Shown here: in pieces, positions 1-7,072 of the stretch
How positions within the stretch are numbered: the first letter of the stretch is position 1
Layout: each line of letters opens with the position of its first letter
NCBI GenBank assembly: GCA_007128045.1
Contig: SKYG01000212.1
Location: 1 to 12,208, forward strand
Length of the DNA: 12,208 bases
Source of the DNA: Bacteroidales bacterium
GTDB lineage: Bacteria > Bacteroidota > Bacteroidia > Bacteroidales > UBA7960
Direction: 5' to 3'
The notes under the pieces: generated by a model
Told to the model about the DNA's origin: nothing
Database searches by the model: none
The model's input: only the letters and a program-made list of their open reading frames with translations
Program-made: the position numbers and the translations under genes

Positions 1-491
1 CCGGAAGCACCCTGATTCCCCATCTGTGTGGCCACCTTGTATTTGTCGGCAAGCCTGGTCAGCAACCTTGACTCATACACCGTATGAGTAAGAGGCTTTT
101 CTACGTAAACATGCTTACCCATGGTAATGGCATGTGCGGCAATGGCCGCATGCGTATGGTCGGCAGTGGCAACCACGACAGCATCAATGCTGTCGCCCAT
201 CTCATCAAACATTACACGCCAATCCCAATACTTTTTCGCATCAGGGTAATGATCAAAACAATTTTTACTGTAGCGCCAATCAACATCGCAGAGTGCAACA
301 ACATGTTCACTCTCCATTTCTCTGAGTACACGAAAGCCTCTGCCACCAACACCCACGCCGGCAATGCTCAGCTTGTCGCTAGGTGCCTTATGACCTAAGC
401 CACTAATAACCGTGCTGGGCAGTATGGTAAATCCGGCTGCTGCAACTGCAGAATTACCAATAAATTTTCTTCTGGAAATACGCTCACTCAT
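1..491 (-). CDS. Gfo/Idh/MocA family oxidoreductase, Tat-signal type (partial, N-terminal part)
   Basis: The minus strand is open from an ATG at 491 to the left edge of the window, giving 163 codons without a stop, so the C-terminal part lies outside. The protein begins MSERISRRKFIGNSAVAAAG, a twin-arginine (RRKFIG) export signal followed by a hydrophobic stretch. Next comes the Rossmann motif GVGVGGRG, then an acidic strand end (ALCDVD), the segment VVVATADHTHAAIA, and EKPLT, the EKP motif of this family that contributes the catalytic-region lysine. The family uses NAD(P)(H) to oxidise or reduce sugars and related polyols. Tat-exported versions are common in Bacteroidota and usually act on sugars in the periplasm. 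Substrate cannot be told from this fragment. It may be co-directional with the CLC gene upstream, but a 276-bp gap separates them, so a separate promoter is likely. Confidence 0.9.
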   Translation of the reverse strand, partial: MSERISRRKFIGNSAVAAAGFTILPSTVISGLGHKAPSDKLSIAGVGVGGRGFRVLREMESEHVVALCDVDWRYSKNCFDHYPDAKKYWDWRVMFDEMGDSIDAVVVATADHTHAAIAAHAITMGKHVYVEKPLTHTVYESRLLTRLADKYKVATQMGNQGAS

Positions 492-534
492 GATTTATAA
501 AGTTTAAGATGGATTAAAAAAAATTACTTTGTGC

Positions 535-580
535 ATTGCTATGAAACTGATTTTTTGAATTGCTATGAAACTGATTTTTG
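535..580. repeat. 24-bp direct tandem duplication in the 276-bp gap between clc and the oxidoreductase gene
   Basis: Two adjacent copies of a 24-bp unit with core ATTGCTATGAAACTGATTTT occur at 535-558 and 559-580, with only terminal differences. They sit 44-89 bp upstream of the oxidoreductase ATG, in the probable promoter/leader of that gene. The rest of the gap (492-767) is very AT-rich. Its only other structure is a small GC hairpin, GTCGG at 693-697 paired with CCGAC at 704-708, about 60 bp beyond the clc stop. No T-run follows that hairpin on the minus strand, so it is not a clear terminator. No convincing TAnnTTTG-type promoter was found in this gap. Confidence 0.7.
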
Positions 581-767
581 GTGTAAAATTAAGATTTGAC
601 ATTAAAATTAAATTAAAATATGATTAACAGGTATGGTTTGTTAATAACTAACCTGAATTATTCATGCTTTATATTCATGTCAGATGCAAGGCGTCGGAAG
701 CCGCCGACATAGTATTCTATTTCAAGGCTTTCGCAACGAAGCAGATGGCCTGAATAGTTCAGGGTAA

Positions 768-2546
768 TCATTCCTTTGTGAATTCTATCAGCATGTTCCT
801 GTACACATTAAACACATTCGACCTCGATACATATCCGATATATTTTCCTTTTTCCACCACAGCCATATTCCACAATCCTGAATCGCGGAATTTGCCCATC
901 ACCTCATCCATGCTGTCAGACAACGAAACTGTGGCCCTGGGCTGAAACATCAGATTACGAACTTTCAGTGTATCGTATTTGCTACGGTCGAACATGATCT
1001 CACGAACATCATCGAGGGTAACTATCCCAAGAAAGTTGTTGTCTTTATCGATCACAGGAAAAATGTTACGCTTCGACTTAGCGATTACCTGCACCAGCTC
1101 TGCCAGACTCTGATCGGGAGTCACTGTCTGAAGGCTGGTTTCCACCACTGACTCGACATTTAGCAGGGTCAGCACCGCCTGATCCTTATCGTGGGTGATG
1201 AGATGTCCTTTCTGAGCAAGTTTCCTGGTATACAAGGAGTGTGGCTGAAAGTAGACTACCGTAATGTATGAGATGGAAGCGGTTAGTATAAGTGGTATAA
1301 ACAACTCATAACCTCCGGTAATTTCAGCAATAAGGAAGATTGCCGTAAGTGGTGCATGAATTACGCCTGCTATTAAGCCTGCCATACCGACGAGCGAAAA
1401 ATTGTATTCTGAGATGGAAAAGCGGCTGAACATATTTATGATTCGTGAAAAAATGAATCCTGTTATGCCGCCCATAAACAGACTGGGAGCAAACACCCCT
1501 CCTATCCCGCCAGCGCCGGTAGTAAGAGATGTGGCTATGGCCTTGAAAAACAATACCAGCACCAGAAATCCGATAAAGACCAGGCCGGAGTCATCCACCA
1601 GGTTGCTGAACAGGCTTTGTTCCAACAACTGCTCCGGCTGCCCCGACAACATGCTCCGCATGGTATAGTACCCTTCTCCAAATAACGGAGGAAAGAAAAA
1701 TATCAGAATCCCAAGTAAAGTGCCACCATACAACACCCTTTTGTAGCGGTTGCCAATATTTTTCACCCTCCCTTCCACTTTCGCGATCATCCAGGTAAAA
1801 TATAAGGAAACCATACCTGTGACCACTCCAAGCAATATATAAAATGGGATGGCACCGTAGTCGAATGCATCTTTCAGCGTGAAATAGAACTCGACTTGTT
1901 CACCCAGAAAAATAGCTGAAAATATGGCTCCGGTAACGGTGGCAATCAGCAAAGGTATGATCGAAGCCATGGTAAGGTCGAGCATCAGGACTTCAAGCGC
2001 GAAAATAAGGCCTGCGATCGGGGCTTTAAAGATGGCCGCAATCGCTGCTGCGGCGCCACAACCTATCAGCAGGGTAGTTCGTTTATGACCAAAGCGGGCC
2101 GCCTGTGCCACATTGGAGCCAATGGCCGCACCTGTCGACACAATGGGAGCCTCCATCCCGACAGACCCTCCAAAGCCACCTGTAAAAGAACAGGCTACAA
2201 TAGAAGACCAGGTATTGTGAAGCTTCATCACCCCCTTGTTGCGAGATATAGCGTACAAAATCCTGGTAACACCATGACTAATATCGTCTTTTACAAAATA
2301 GCGGATGAAAATTACCGTGATCAATATCCCGATCAGAGGAAAGATCAAAAATATCAAACCCTCCATATATTTACCCGGTGTATTTCTGATCCAATGCTCC
2401 AGGTAATGTACCGATGTTTTCAGCACCACTGCAGCCACCGACGCCAACAAGCCGATGACCACGCACAATAGCAGGATAAAGTTGCGGTCGCTCACATGCT
2501 TCTGACGCCAAACAAAAAAACGATCGATCAGGGGTGCTGATGACAT
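768..2546 (-). CDS. CLC family chloride channel/transporter with tandem CBS domains
   Basis: This 592-residue inner-membrane protein has the CLC fold over about residues 20-440 and two CBS domains at about 462-520 and 528-586, which in this family bind adenine nucleotides and modulate gating. The second CLC selectivity motif is GMEAP at 130-134, with the gating glutamate at E132. The third motif is GGVFAP at 349-354. The first motif (GSGIP in E. coli) reads SHGVT at 90-94, so histidine replaces the filter serine, as far as alignment by eye shows. The segment PIAGLIFALEVLM near 176-188 aligns with E. coli PLAGILFIIEEM and has valine (V186) where the internal proton-transfer glutamate E203 lies, a feature of CLC channels. 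The protein therefore moves chloride or a related anion, but channel or exchanger mode is not settled. The ATG at 2546 is used; no clear Shine-Dalgarno is visible. Identity of the family is certain. Confidence 0.95.
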   Translation of the reverse strand: MSSAPLIDRFFVWRQKHVSDRNFILLLCVVIGLLASVAAVVLKTSVHYLEHWIRNTPGKYMEGLIFLIFPLIGILITVIFIRYFVKDDISHGVTRILYAISRNKGVMKLHNTWSSIVACSFTGGFGGSVGMEAPIVSTGAAIGSNVAQAARFGHKRTTLLIGCGAAAAIAAIFKAPIAGLIFALEVLMLDLTMASIIPLLIATVTGAIFSAIFLGEQVEFYFTLKDAFDYGAIPFYILLGVVTGMVSLYFTWMIAKVEGRVKNIGNRYKRVLYGGTLLGILIFFFPPLFGEGYYTMRSMLSGQPEQLLEQSLFSNLVDDSGLVFIGFLVLVLFFKAIATSLTTGAGGIGGVFAPSLFMGGITGFIFSRIINMFSRFSISEYNFSLVGMAGLIAGVIHAPLTAIFLIAEITGGYELFIPLILTASISYITVVYFQPHSLYTRKLAQKGHLITHDKDQAVLTLLNVESVVETSLQTVTPDQSLAELVQVIAKSKRNIFPVIDKDNNFLGIVTLDDVREIMFDRSKYDTLKVRNLMFQPRATVSLSDSMDEVMGKFRDSGLWNMAVVEKGKYIGYVSRSNVFNVYRNMLIEFTKE

Positions 2547-2688
2547 GACACATTAAGTTTCAAATGAACGGTAAAAATAATGAATTGCACAACATGGGAC
2601 ACCAATTTATGAGAATTCTGAATACAAGCTTTATTACTCATATCACACTTTTTTGTCTTAATTGTGAAAACGACATCCTGAAAGTCAT

Positions 2689-2723
2689 GGGATCTCTCAC
2701 CCCTTGCTTCGCTGCGCTACGCC
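2689..2723. repeat. Dispersed 35-bp repeat, copy 1 (clc-uvrC gap)
   Basis: The 35 bases starting GGGATCTCTCACCCC and ending GCTACGCC recur at 2754-2788 with a single difference (34 of 35 identical). The 285-bp gap between the clc start (2546) and the uvrC stop (2832) holds both copies and otherwise no supported gene. The inner part TTCGCTGCGCTACGCC is itself a GC-rich partial repeat of GCTNCGCTACG steps. Confidence 0.75.
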
Positions 2724-2753
2724 AATTGGTACAAACCTCACCAGACAATGATC

Positions 2754-2804
2754 GGGATCTCTCACCCCTTGCTTCGCTACGCTACGCCGGGGGTTCGAGA
2801 TGAC
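2754..2804. repeat. Dispersed repeat, copy 2, with palindromic CATCTCGA end
   Basis: This copy matches copy 1 over its first 35 bases and then continues to TTCGAGATGAC (ending at 2804). Read on the minus strand it starts GTCATCTCGA and ends GAGAGATCCC, so the ends are partly complementary (TCTCGA versus GAGAGA). The same two ends, brought close together, occur at 4716-4741 just upstream of uvrC. This suggests one dispersed palindromic repeat family with a variable middle. It lies 28 bp beyond the uvrC stop and could also act as a 3' hairpin of the uvrC message, although no T-run follows. Confidence 0.65.
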
Positions 2805-2831
2805 AAACGCCACGTGGAGGGGGGGTGGCAC

Positions 2832-4649
2832 CTAATGTTTTGAAAAATAATCATGTAGTATTTTCGCTTTTGCCGGTCCGACGGCTTGTTGAAGGTTTTC
2901 GTAGGATGCCTGCTTAATACCATGTACCGACCGGAATGTTTGTAACAGTATTTGTGCTGTTTTCGGTCCAATGCCTTTTATATCAGAGAGCTGCGATCTG
3001 ATACTGCCTTTTTCCCGTCTGCCACGATGATGCCTGATTCCAAACCGATGCGCTTCATCACGCATGTATTGGATCACTTTTAAAGTCTCAGACTTTTTAT
3101 CAATATACAAAGGGAGGCTATCTCCGGGAAAATAAATCTCTTCCAGACGTTTGGCAATTCCGATCACAGACATTTTTTTCCTTAGGCCTAGTTTCTCAAT
3201 GGCGTTTAATGCAGCGCTTAGCTGCCCCTTGCCTCCATCCACCACGATAAGTTGAGGCAATGCACTCCCTTCTTCCAGGAGACGATGATATCTTCTGAAG
3301 ACTACTTCCTCCATAGACGCATAATCGTTGGGGCCTTCCACAGTTTTTATGTTGTAATGACGGTATTCCTTTTTGCTGGGCCGGGTATCCCGAAATACCA
3401 CCATGGCAGCCACCGGGTAGGTACCCTGGGTGTTGCTGTTGTCGAAACACTCAATATATTCAGGTAGCTGATCCAGCCTTAGATCCTGTTTCATTTTTTC
3501 AAGTATACGGCGGGTATGGCGTTCAGGATCTACCAGTTCTTTTTGCTTCAGCTTTTCCAGGCGATAATATTTGGCATTGCGTTCAGATAGCTCGAGAAGC
3601 TTCTTTTTATCTCCAATCTTTGGCACCAGAAAGCGAACATCCGGCAACGGTATCGTCAGCCTGAAGGGGACGATCACCTCCTTGGCATTGCTTTGGAAAC
3701 GCTGCCTTAACTCCATTACCGCTAACTCCATCAACTCAACGTCTGTTTCTTCAAGCCGCTTCTTGATTTCGAGGGTGTGCGATTGCACAATGGCCCCGTC
3801 AACCACCTTCAAAAAGTTCACATATCCGGTATCCTGATCGCTTACTATGCTATATACATCCACATTGTGAATGGTCGCGCTTACCACCATCGACTTGCTT
3901 TGAAACTTCTCCAGCAACTGTAACTTCTCTTTTACAATATGGGCCTTTTCAAATGCAAATTCTTCGGCATATAATCTCATGACTCCCTTCAGCTGGCCTA
4001 TTACGCTACCCAGGTTGCCTTTCAGGATATCTTCCACCTGGCTGATAGTAAGCAGGTAGTCTGTTTCATCCTGCAACCCTTCACATGGGCCTTTACAGTT
4101 ACCAATATGATATTCCAGACAACGCTTGAACTTCCCAGCCTGAATGTTTGAAGGTGTCAGCTTTAACCGGCAGGTACGGTATTGGAACAATTGCCTGATC
4201 AACTCAAGCAAGGTATTCATCATCCGCACTGAGGCATATGGTCCGAAATACTTGCTGCCATCCCGAACCAGGTTACGTGTGGGAAAGATGCGGGGAAAGG
4301 GTTCGTTTTTGATGCATATCCAGGGAAAGGTCTTGTCGTCTTTCAACAACACATTGTACCTGGGTTGGTATTTCTTGATCAGGTTGTTCTCCAACAATAA
4401 AGCATCCAACTCCGTATCTACCACAAAATGCTGTATGTCGGCAATTCGACGCACCATCAAACGAACCTTTCCAGTGCTTTCCTGTGATCTGTTGAAATAG
4501 GAAGCAACACGTTTTTTCAGGTTCTTGGCCTTGCCCACATAAAGGATGGTACCCCTTTCATCAAAATACTGATAGATGCCCGGTTTATCAGGCATGGTCT
4601 GAATGAGAGGCTCCAGTTTACTCCAGTGTTTGTGGTCGCTGCGGGGCAT
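2832..4649 (-). CDS. uvrC: Excinuclease ABC subunit C (UvrC)
   Basis: UvrC makes the two incisions on either side of a DNA lesion in nucleotide excision repair after UvrA/UvrB have located it. From the ATG at 4649 it is 605 residues, the usual length. Numbering from there, the GIY-YIG nuclease domain (3' incision) begins at PGIYQYF near 23 and includes TILYVGKA. Four cysteines at about 160, 177, 185 and 189 match the Fe-S cluster cysteines reported for E. coli UvrC. A UVR/UvrB-binding helix lies near 215-250. The RNase H-like 5' nuclease has the triad D403 (ECFDNSN), D471 (VVDGGKGQ) and H534 (DEAHRFGIRHHR). Tandem helix-hairpin-helix follows near 555-603 (DIKGIGPKTAQ). The frame is open further upstream to an ATG at 4718, but those 23 extra residues are encoded by a 7-bp tandem repeat and a palindromic repeat, so 4649 is preferred. 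It lies downstream of the radical SAM/DUF4130 pair on the same strand. Confidence 0.96.
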   Translation of the reverse strand: MPRSDHKHWSKLEPLIQTMPDKPGIYQYFDERGTILYVGKAKNLKKRVASYFNRSQESTGKVRLMVRRIADIQHFVVDTELDALLLENNLIKKYQPRYNVLLKDDKTFPWICIKNEPFPRIFPTRNLVRDGSKYFGPYASVRMMNTLLELIRQLFQYRTCRLKLTPSNIQAGKFKRCLEYHIGNCKGPCEGLQDETDYLLTISQVEDILKGNLGSVIGQLKGVMRLYAEEFAFEKAHIVKEKLQLLEKFQSKSMVVSATIHNVDVYSIVSDQDTGYVNFLKVVDGAIVQSHTLEIKKRLEETDVELMELAVMELRQRFQSNAKEVIVPFRLTIPLPDVRFLVPKIGDKKKLLELSERNAKYYRLEKLKQKELVDPERHTRRILEKMKQDLRLDQLPEYIECFDNSNTQGTYPVAAMVVFRDTRPSKKEYRHYNIKTVEGPNDYASMEEVVFRRYHRLLEEGSALPQLIVVDGGKGQLSAALNAIEKLGLRKKMSVIGIAKRLEEIYFPGDSLPLYIDKKSETLKVIQYMRDEAHRFGIRHHRGRREKGSIRSQLSDIKGIGPKTAQILLQTFRSVHGIKQASYENLQQAVGPAKAKILHDYFSKH

Positions 4650-4653
4650 GGGT

Positions 4654-4688
4654 TGTGAATGGTGAATGGTGAATGGTGAATGGTGAAT
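4654..4688. repeat. 7-bp tandem repeat (GGTGAAT)n immediately upstream of uvrC
   Basis: Four perfect copies of GGTGAAT occupy 4661-4688, preceded by a degenerate copy TGTGAAT at 4654-4660. On the uvrC strand this reads ATTCACC repeated. The array starts 5 bp before the preferred uvrC ATG (4649). If translation began at 4718 or 4706 the array would be coding (giving the repetitive IHHSPFTIHHS) and each unit gained or lost would shift the frame. With the start at 4649 it is only leader sequence. Confidence 0.85.
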
Positions 4689-4715
4689 TGAGGGTTTTAG
4701 GTTCATAACACCTGC

Positions 4716-4741
4716 CATCTCGAGCGTTAGCGAGAGATCCC
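4716..4741. repeat. Short palindromic repeat (CATCTCGA...GAGAGATCCC)
   Basis: CATCTCGAGCG at 4716-4726 and CGAGAGATCCC at 4731-4741 share both ends with the minus-strand reading of the 2754-2804 repeat, with a short middle (TTAG). TCTCG and CGAGA can pair as a hairpin. It lies in the 55-124 bp gap between the DUF4130 gene and uvrC and overlaps the upstream ATG at 4718. Confidence 0.55.
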
Positions 4742-4773
4742 CTGCATACCGAGAACTGCCGGGTTATCAACGC

Positions 4774-5544
4774 TCAGCGCTTATTCTTCTCCGGCAGGTA
4801 TTTCCAGTAACGTTTGGGCATATAGTTTTTCATCTGACGGTGATTTTTTCTTTCTATAATATTGATGGCATCGTAATAAGCCTGCCACATGTGCCGGTAA
4901 TGATCCTGGTCATGGTCTTTTGCATGATCCTTTAGGTTTCCGGTGTTTATATCAAAATTTGGATCATCAATGACCACCTCCAGCACTTTTTCAGTATCAA
5001 AATAAATACCATAATTTCTTTTCGTATCATAGATTACCCACGGCTGATCTGCATACCGGGCTTTAAAGTGGCTAGTCAACAAGCGAACAATGTCATGATC
5101 GGGATCGATGGGTGCAAAATATATGCCATCGACCGACTTTTCAAACCTTACAAAGCCCTGGAAGCGATGTACCTCCCGCTTTACCCGGCGTGCCATGTCG
5201 ACCACCCCATTTACATCTTCATCAAGCATATTCTGATAAAAACCGGGGTCGGAACAGGTAAAAACCTTTTTAAGATAGCGCCACAACAGCATCTCTTTCT
5301 GTGCTTCCTGTGCAAAGAAAGCAATATTCAGCATTCGTGCATTCTTTTTATTGGTCTTTTTTTTAATAGCCATCCATACCCTGTCAGCTTTTTGATCATC
5401 TCGTGGGATGGTAACCTGCTCTCCCATCGGAATCTGGATATTGGAGCGTGTGGGAATGATTGCCTCCGGTTCTTGCTTGCACCTGAATGCTTCGAACACC
5501 ACGGTTAGAAATCCTTCAAAACTACCATCGTAGAAATAAATCAT
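4774..5544 (-). CDS. DUF4130 / TIGR03915-type probable DNA metabolism protein, partner of radical SAM
   Basis: This 256-residue soluble protein begins MIYFYDGSFEGFLTVVFEAF, the characteristic start of the TIGR03915 family. The DUF4130 region covers about residues 85-250, with FVRFEKSVDGIYFAPIDPDH near 131-150, HFKARY near 159-164, a tyrosine-rich IYDTKRNYGIYFD near 171-183, and the closing W-YY-I--R---...P-RYW--L pattern near 220-250. Residues 206-218 are rich in His and Asp (HAKDHDQDHYRH), which could bind metal, but that is a guess. In other genomes this family is encoded beside the radical SAM protein found here, and is sometimes fused to a uracil-DNA-glycosylase-like domain; no such domain is present. 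Its biochemical activity is not established as far as I know. It starts 81 bp after the radical SAM stop on the same strand, so co-transcription is likely. Confidence 0.9.
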   Translation of the reverse strand: MIYFYDGSFEGFLTVVFEAFRCKQEPEAIIPTRSNIQIPMGEQVTIPRDDQKADRVWMAIKKKTNKKNARMLNIAFFAQEAQKEMLLWRYLKKVFTCSDPGFYQNMLDEDVNGVVDMARRVKREVHRFQGFVRFEKSVDGIYFAPIDPDHDIVRLLTSHFKARYADQPWVIYDTKRNYGIYFDTEKVLEVVIDDPNFDINTGNLKDHAKDHDQDHYRHMWQAYYDAINIIERKNHRQMKNYMPKRYWKYLPEKNKR

Positions 5545-5625
5545 GATTCAGATTTCACATAATAAGTTCATTCCAAAAGTGCGTATTTTTTGCCTCCCGC
5601 AGATCTCGGACATTATGGACAGACA

Positions 5626-6873
5626 CTAATATAATTCAAGACAAAGCTGAACACCTTGTGCAGCTACATTTTTCACCAACTTCTTCTTGATCTGTTCCGG
5701 CTTCAATCCAGTCAAACCAGCAGCTGGTAATTCCTTGCAAAGTATGAAATATTTTGCACGATTCAGTGCCACTCCCATACGTTTTAGGTGCGCAAAGCTA
5801 ACTGACCCAAATCGTCGGTTGGCAACGATTAGTTTTGCTGAACGGACTCCTATTCCCGGAATCCTTAAAATCATCTCATAGGGTGCATTGTTAATATCTA
5901 CCGGAAACAAATGCGGGTTTCTCAGGGCATACGCCAATTTCGGATCCATAGCCGGATCGAGAAACAGGTTGTCCTTGTCAAGAATCTCATCATAATTAAA
6001 CTGGTAGTACCGCATCAGCCAATCGGCCTGATACAGGCGGTTTTCACGGTTCAAGGGTGGTTGCTGGACGGCAGGCAGCCGGTTATCGCCAGAGTTAACC
6101 GGCACAAAGCCAGAATAATATACCCTCTTCAGGTTCTGTTGTCGGTAAAACCCGGCAGCCAGCTTCAGGATCGTAAAGTCTGGTTCCGGGCTGGCACCCA
6201 CGATCAGTTGGGTACTCTGCCCTGCCGGAGCAAAGCGGGGTGCTTTTTTATATTTCATCCGCTCCTCTTTGCTGACCAGTATGCCTTCATGAATCTGATT
6301 CATTGGGTCATACACACTACGATAATCCTTTTCCGGTGCCAACAACTTCAGGTTGTTCTCTGAAGGGATCTCGATATTCACACTGATACGGTCGGCATGC
6401 AGGCCAGCTTCCGCAACCAGCTCTTTGCTGGCTCCCGGAATGGCCTTCATATGAATGTATCCGTTGAAACGGTTCTCTGTTCTCAGCCGGCGAACTACAG
6501 CGTTAAGGCGCTCCATGGTGTAATCCGGACTTACAATCACCCCGGAGCTCAGAAACAAGCCTTCAATGTAATTGCGGCGGTAAAAGCTGACGGTAAGATC
6601 AATGAGTTCCTCTACAGCGAAGGTAGTACGCTTCACCTCGTTGCTCCGCCGGTTAATGCAGTAGGCACAATCATAGATGCAATGATTGGTAAAGAGTACC
6701 TTGAGCAGGGAGATGCAGCGGCCATCTTCCGTGAAAGAGTGACAGATGCCGGCTTTCATGGCATTCCCCAACCCACCCTGGTTGGAACGGGTGCTTCCGC
6801 TCGAAGAACAGCTAACATCGTACTTCGCAGCATCGGCGAGCACCTCCAGTTTCTTGAGAACCCTGTCGCGCAT
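5626..6873 (-). CDS. Putative DNA modification/repair radical SAM protein (TIGR03916 type)
   Basis: The protein is 415 residues from the ATG at 6873 and shows the family opening LEVLADAAKYDVSCSSSG. The radical SAM cluster motif is CIYDCAYC (C65, C69, C72), the CX3CX2C that holds the [4Fe-4S] cluster used to cleave S-adenosylmethionine. Further cysteines at 22, 44 and 53 lie upstream. The barrel continues through LFLSSGV and HADRISVNIEIPSE. A C-terminal helix-hairpin-helix, RIPGIGVRSAKLIV at about 337-350, indicates DNA binding. Family members are named as putative DNA repair/modification enzymes linked to UDG-like proteins. The reaction is unknown to me. An in-frame TTG at 6882 would add three residues; the ATG fits the family start better, and neither has a clear Shine-Dalgarno. 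It is probably the first gene of an operon with DUF4130 and perhaps uvrC. Confidence 0.92.
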   Translation of the reverse strand: MRDRVLKKLEVLADAAKYDVSCSSSGSTRSNQGGLGNAMKAGICHSFTEDGRCISLLKVLFTNHCIYDCAYCINRRSNEVKRTTFAVEELIDLTVSFYRRNYIEGLFLSSGVIVSPDYTMERLNAVVRRLRTENRFNGYIHMKAIPGASKELVAEAGLHADRISVNIEIPSENNLKLLAPEKDYRSVYDPMNQIHEGILVSKEERMKYKKAPRFAPAGQSTQLIVGASPEPDFTILKLAAGFYRQQNLKRVYYSGFVPVNSGDNRLPAVQQPPLNRENRLYQADWLMRYYQFNYDEILDKDNLFLDPAMDPKLAYALRNPHLFPVDINNAPYEMILRIPGIGVRSAKLIVANRRFGSVSFAHLKRMGVALNRAKYFILCKELPAAGLTGLKPEQIKKKLVKNVAAQGVQLCLELY

Positions 6874-6946
6874 AAAAGGCAATGATTAGTTTTTGATCAA
6901 ACCAAGTGCCAATAATATACAAAATTTTTAACCGTAAAAATTATTC

Positions 6947-7059
6947 TAACCGCAAAGCGCCAAGAAAAAAACCGCAAAGAAACGCGGAATGATGCGCAGA
7001 GAGCACATAGAAAAAGTCTTTGCGAAACTTTGCGTAAAACTTTGCGGGCTTTGCGGTTA
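6947..7059. repeat. Inverted repeat element with CCGCAAAG / CTTTGCGG ends
   Basis: The element begins TAACCGCAAAG (6947-6957) and ends with its exact complement CTTTGCGGTTA (7049-7059), giving perfect 11-bp terminal inverted repeats 113 bp apart overall. The interior repeats the theme: ACCGCAAAGAAACGC on the left half and CTTTGCG three times on the right half. It fills most of the gap between the TonB receptor stop and the radical SAM gene start. It encodes nothing, so it is MITE-like or a long hairpin in the RNA. The remaining bases on both sides show nothing clear. Confidence 0.7.
6965..6987 (-). terminator. Possible weak intrinsic terminator downstream of the receptor gene
   Basis: On the minus strand CCGC (6987-6984) and GCGG (6975-6972) form a 4-bp stem with an 8-nt loop, directly followed by seven T residues (6971-6965). 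The stem is short, but it lies inside the larger inverted repeat and could be extended by it. It would end transcripts from the metal-related block before the radical SAM gene. Confidence 0.3.
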
Positions 7060-7072
7060 AAAACTCTTCCAA

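Noticed and set aside
84..398. Plus-strand open frame of 104 codons opposite the oxidoreductase
   Set aside because: The minus strand encodes an unmistakable Tat signal, Rossmann motif and EKP motif across the same bases.
2564..2803. Plus-strand open frame of 79 codons between clc and uvrC
   Set aside because: Its C-terminal half is the duplicated palindromic repeat and no domain or start signal supports it.
6397..6885. Plus-strand open frame of 162 codons opposite the radical SAM gene
   Set aside because: It is antisense to the conserved CIYDCAYC region, and its translation matches no family I recognise.
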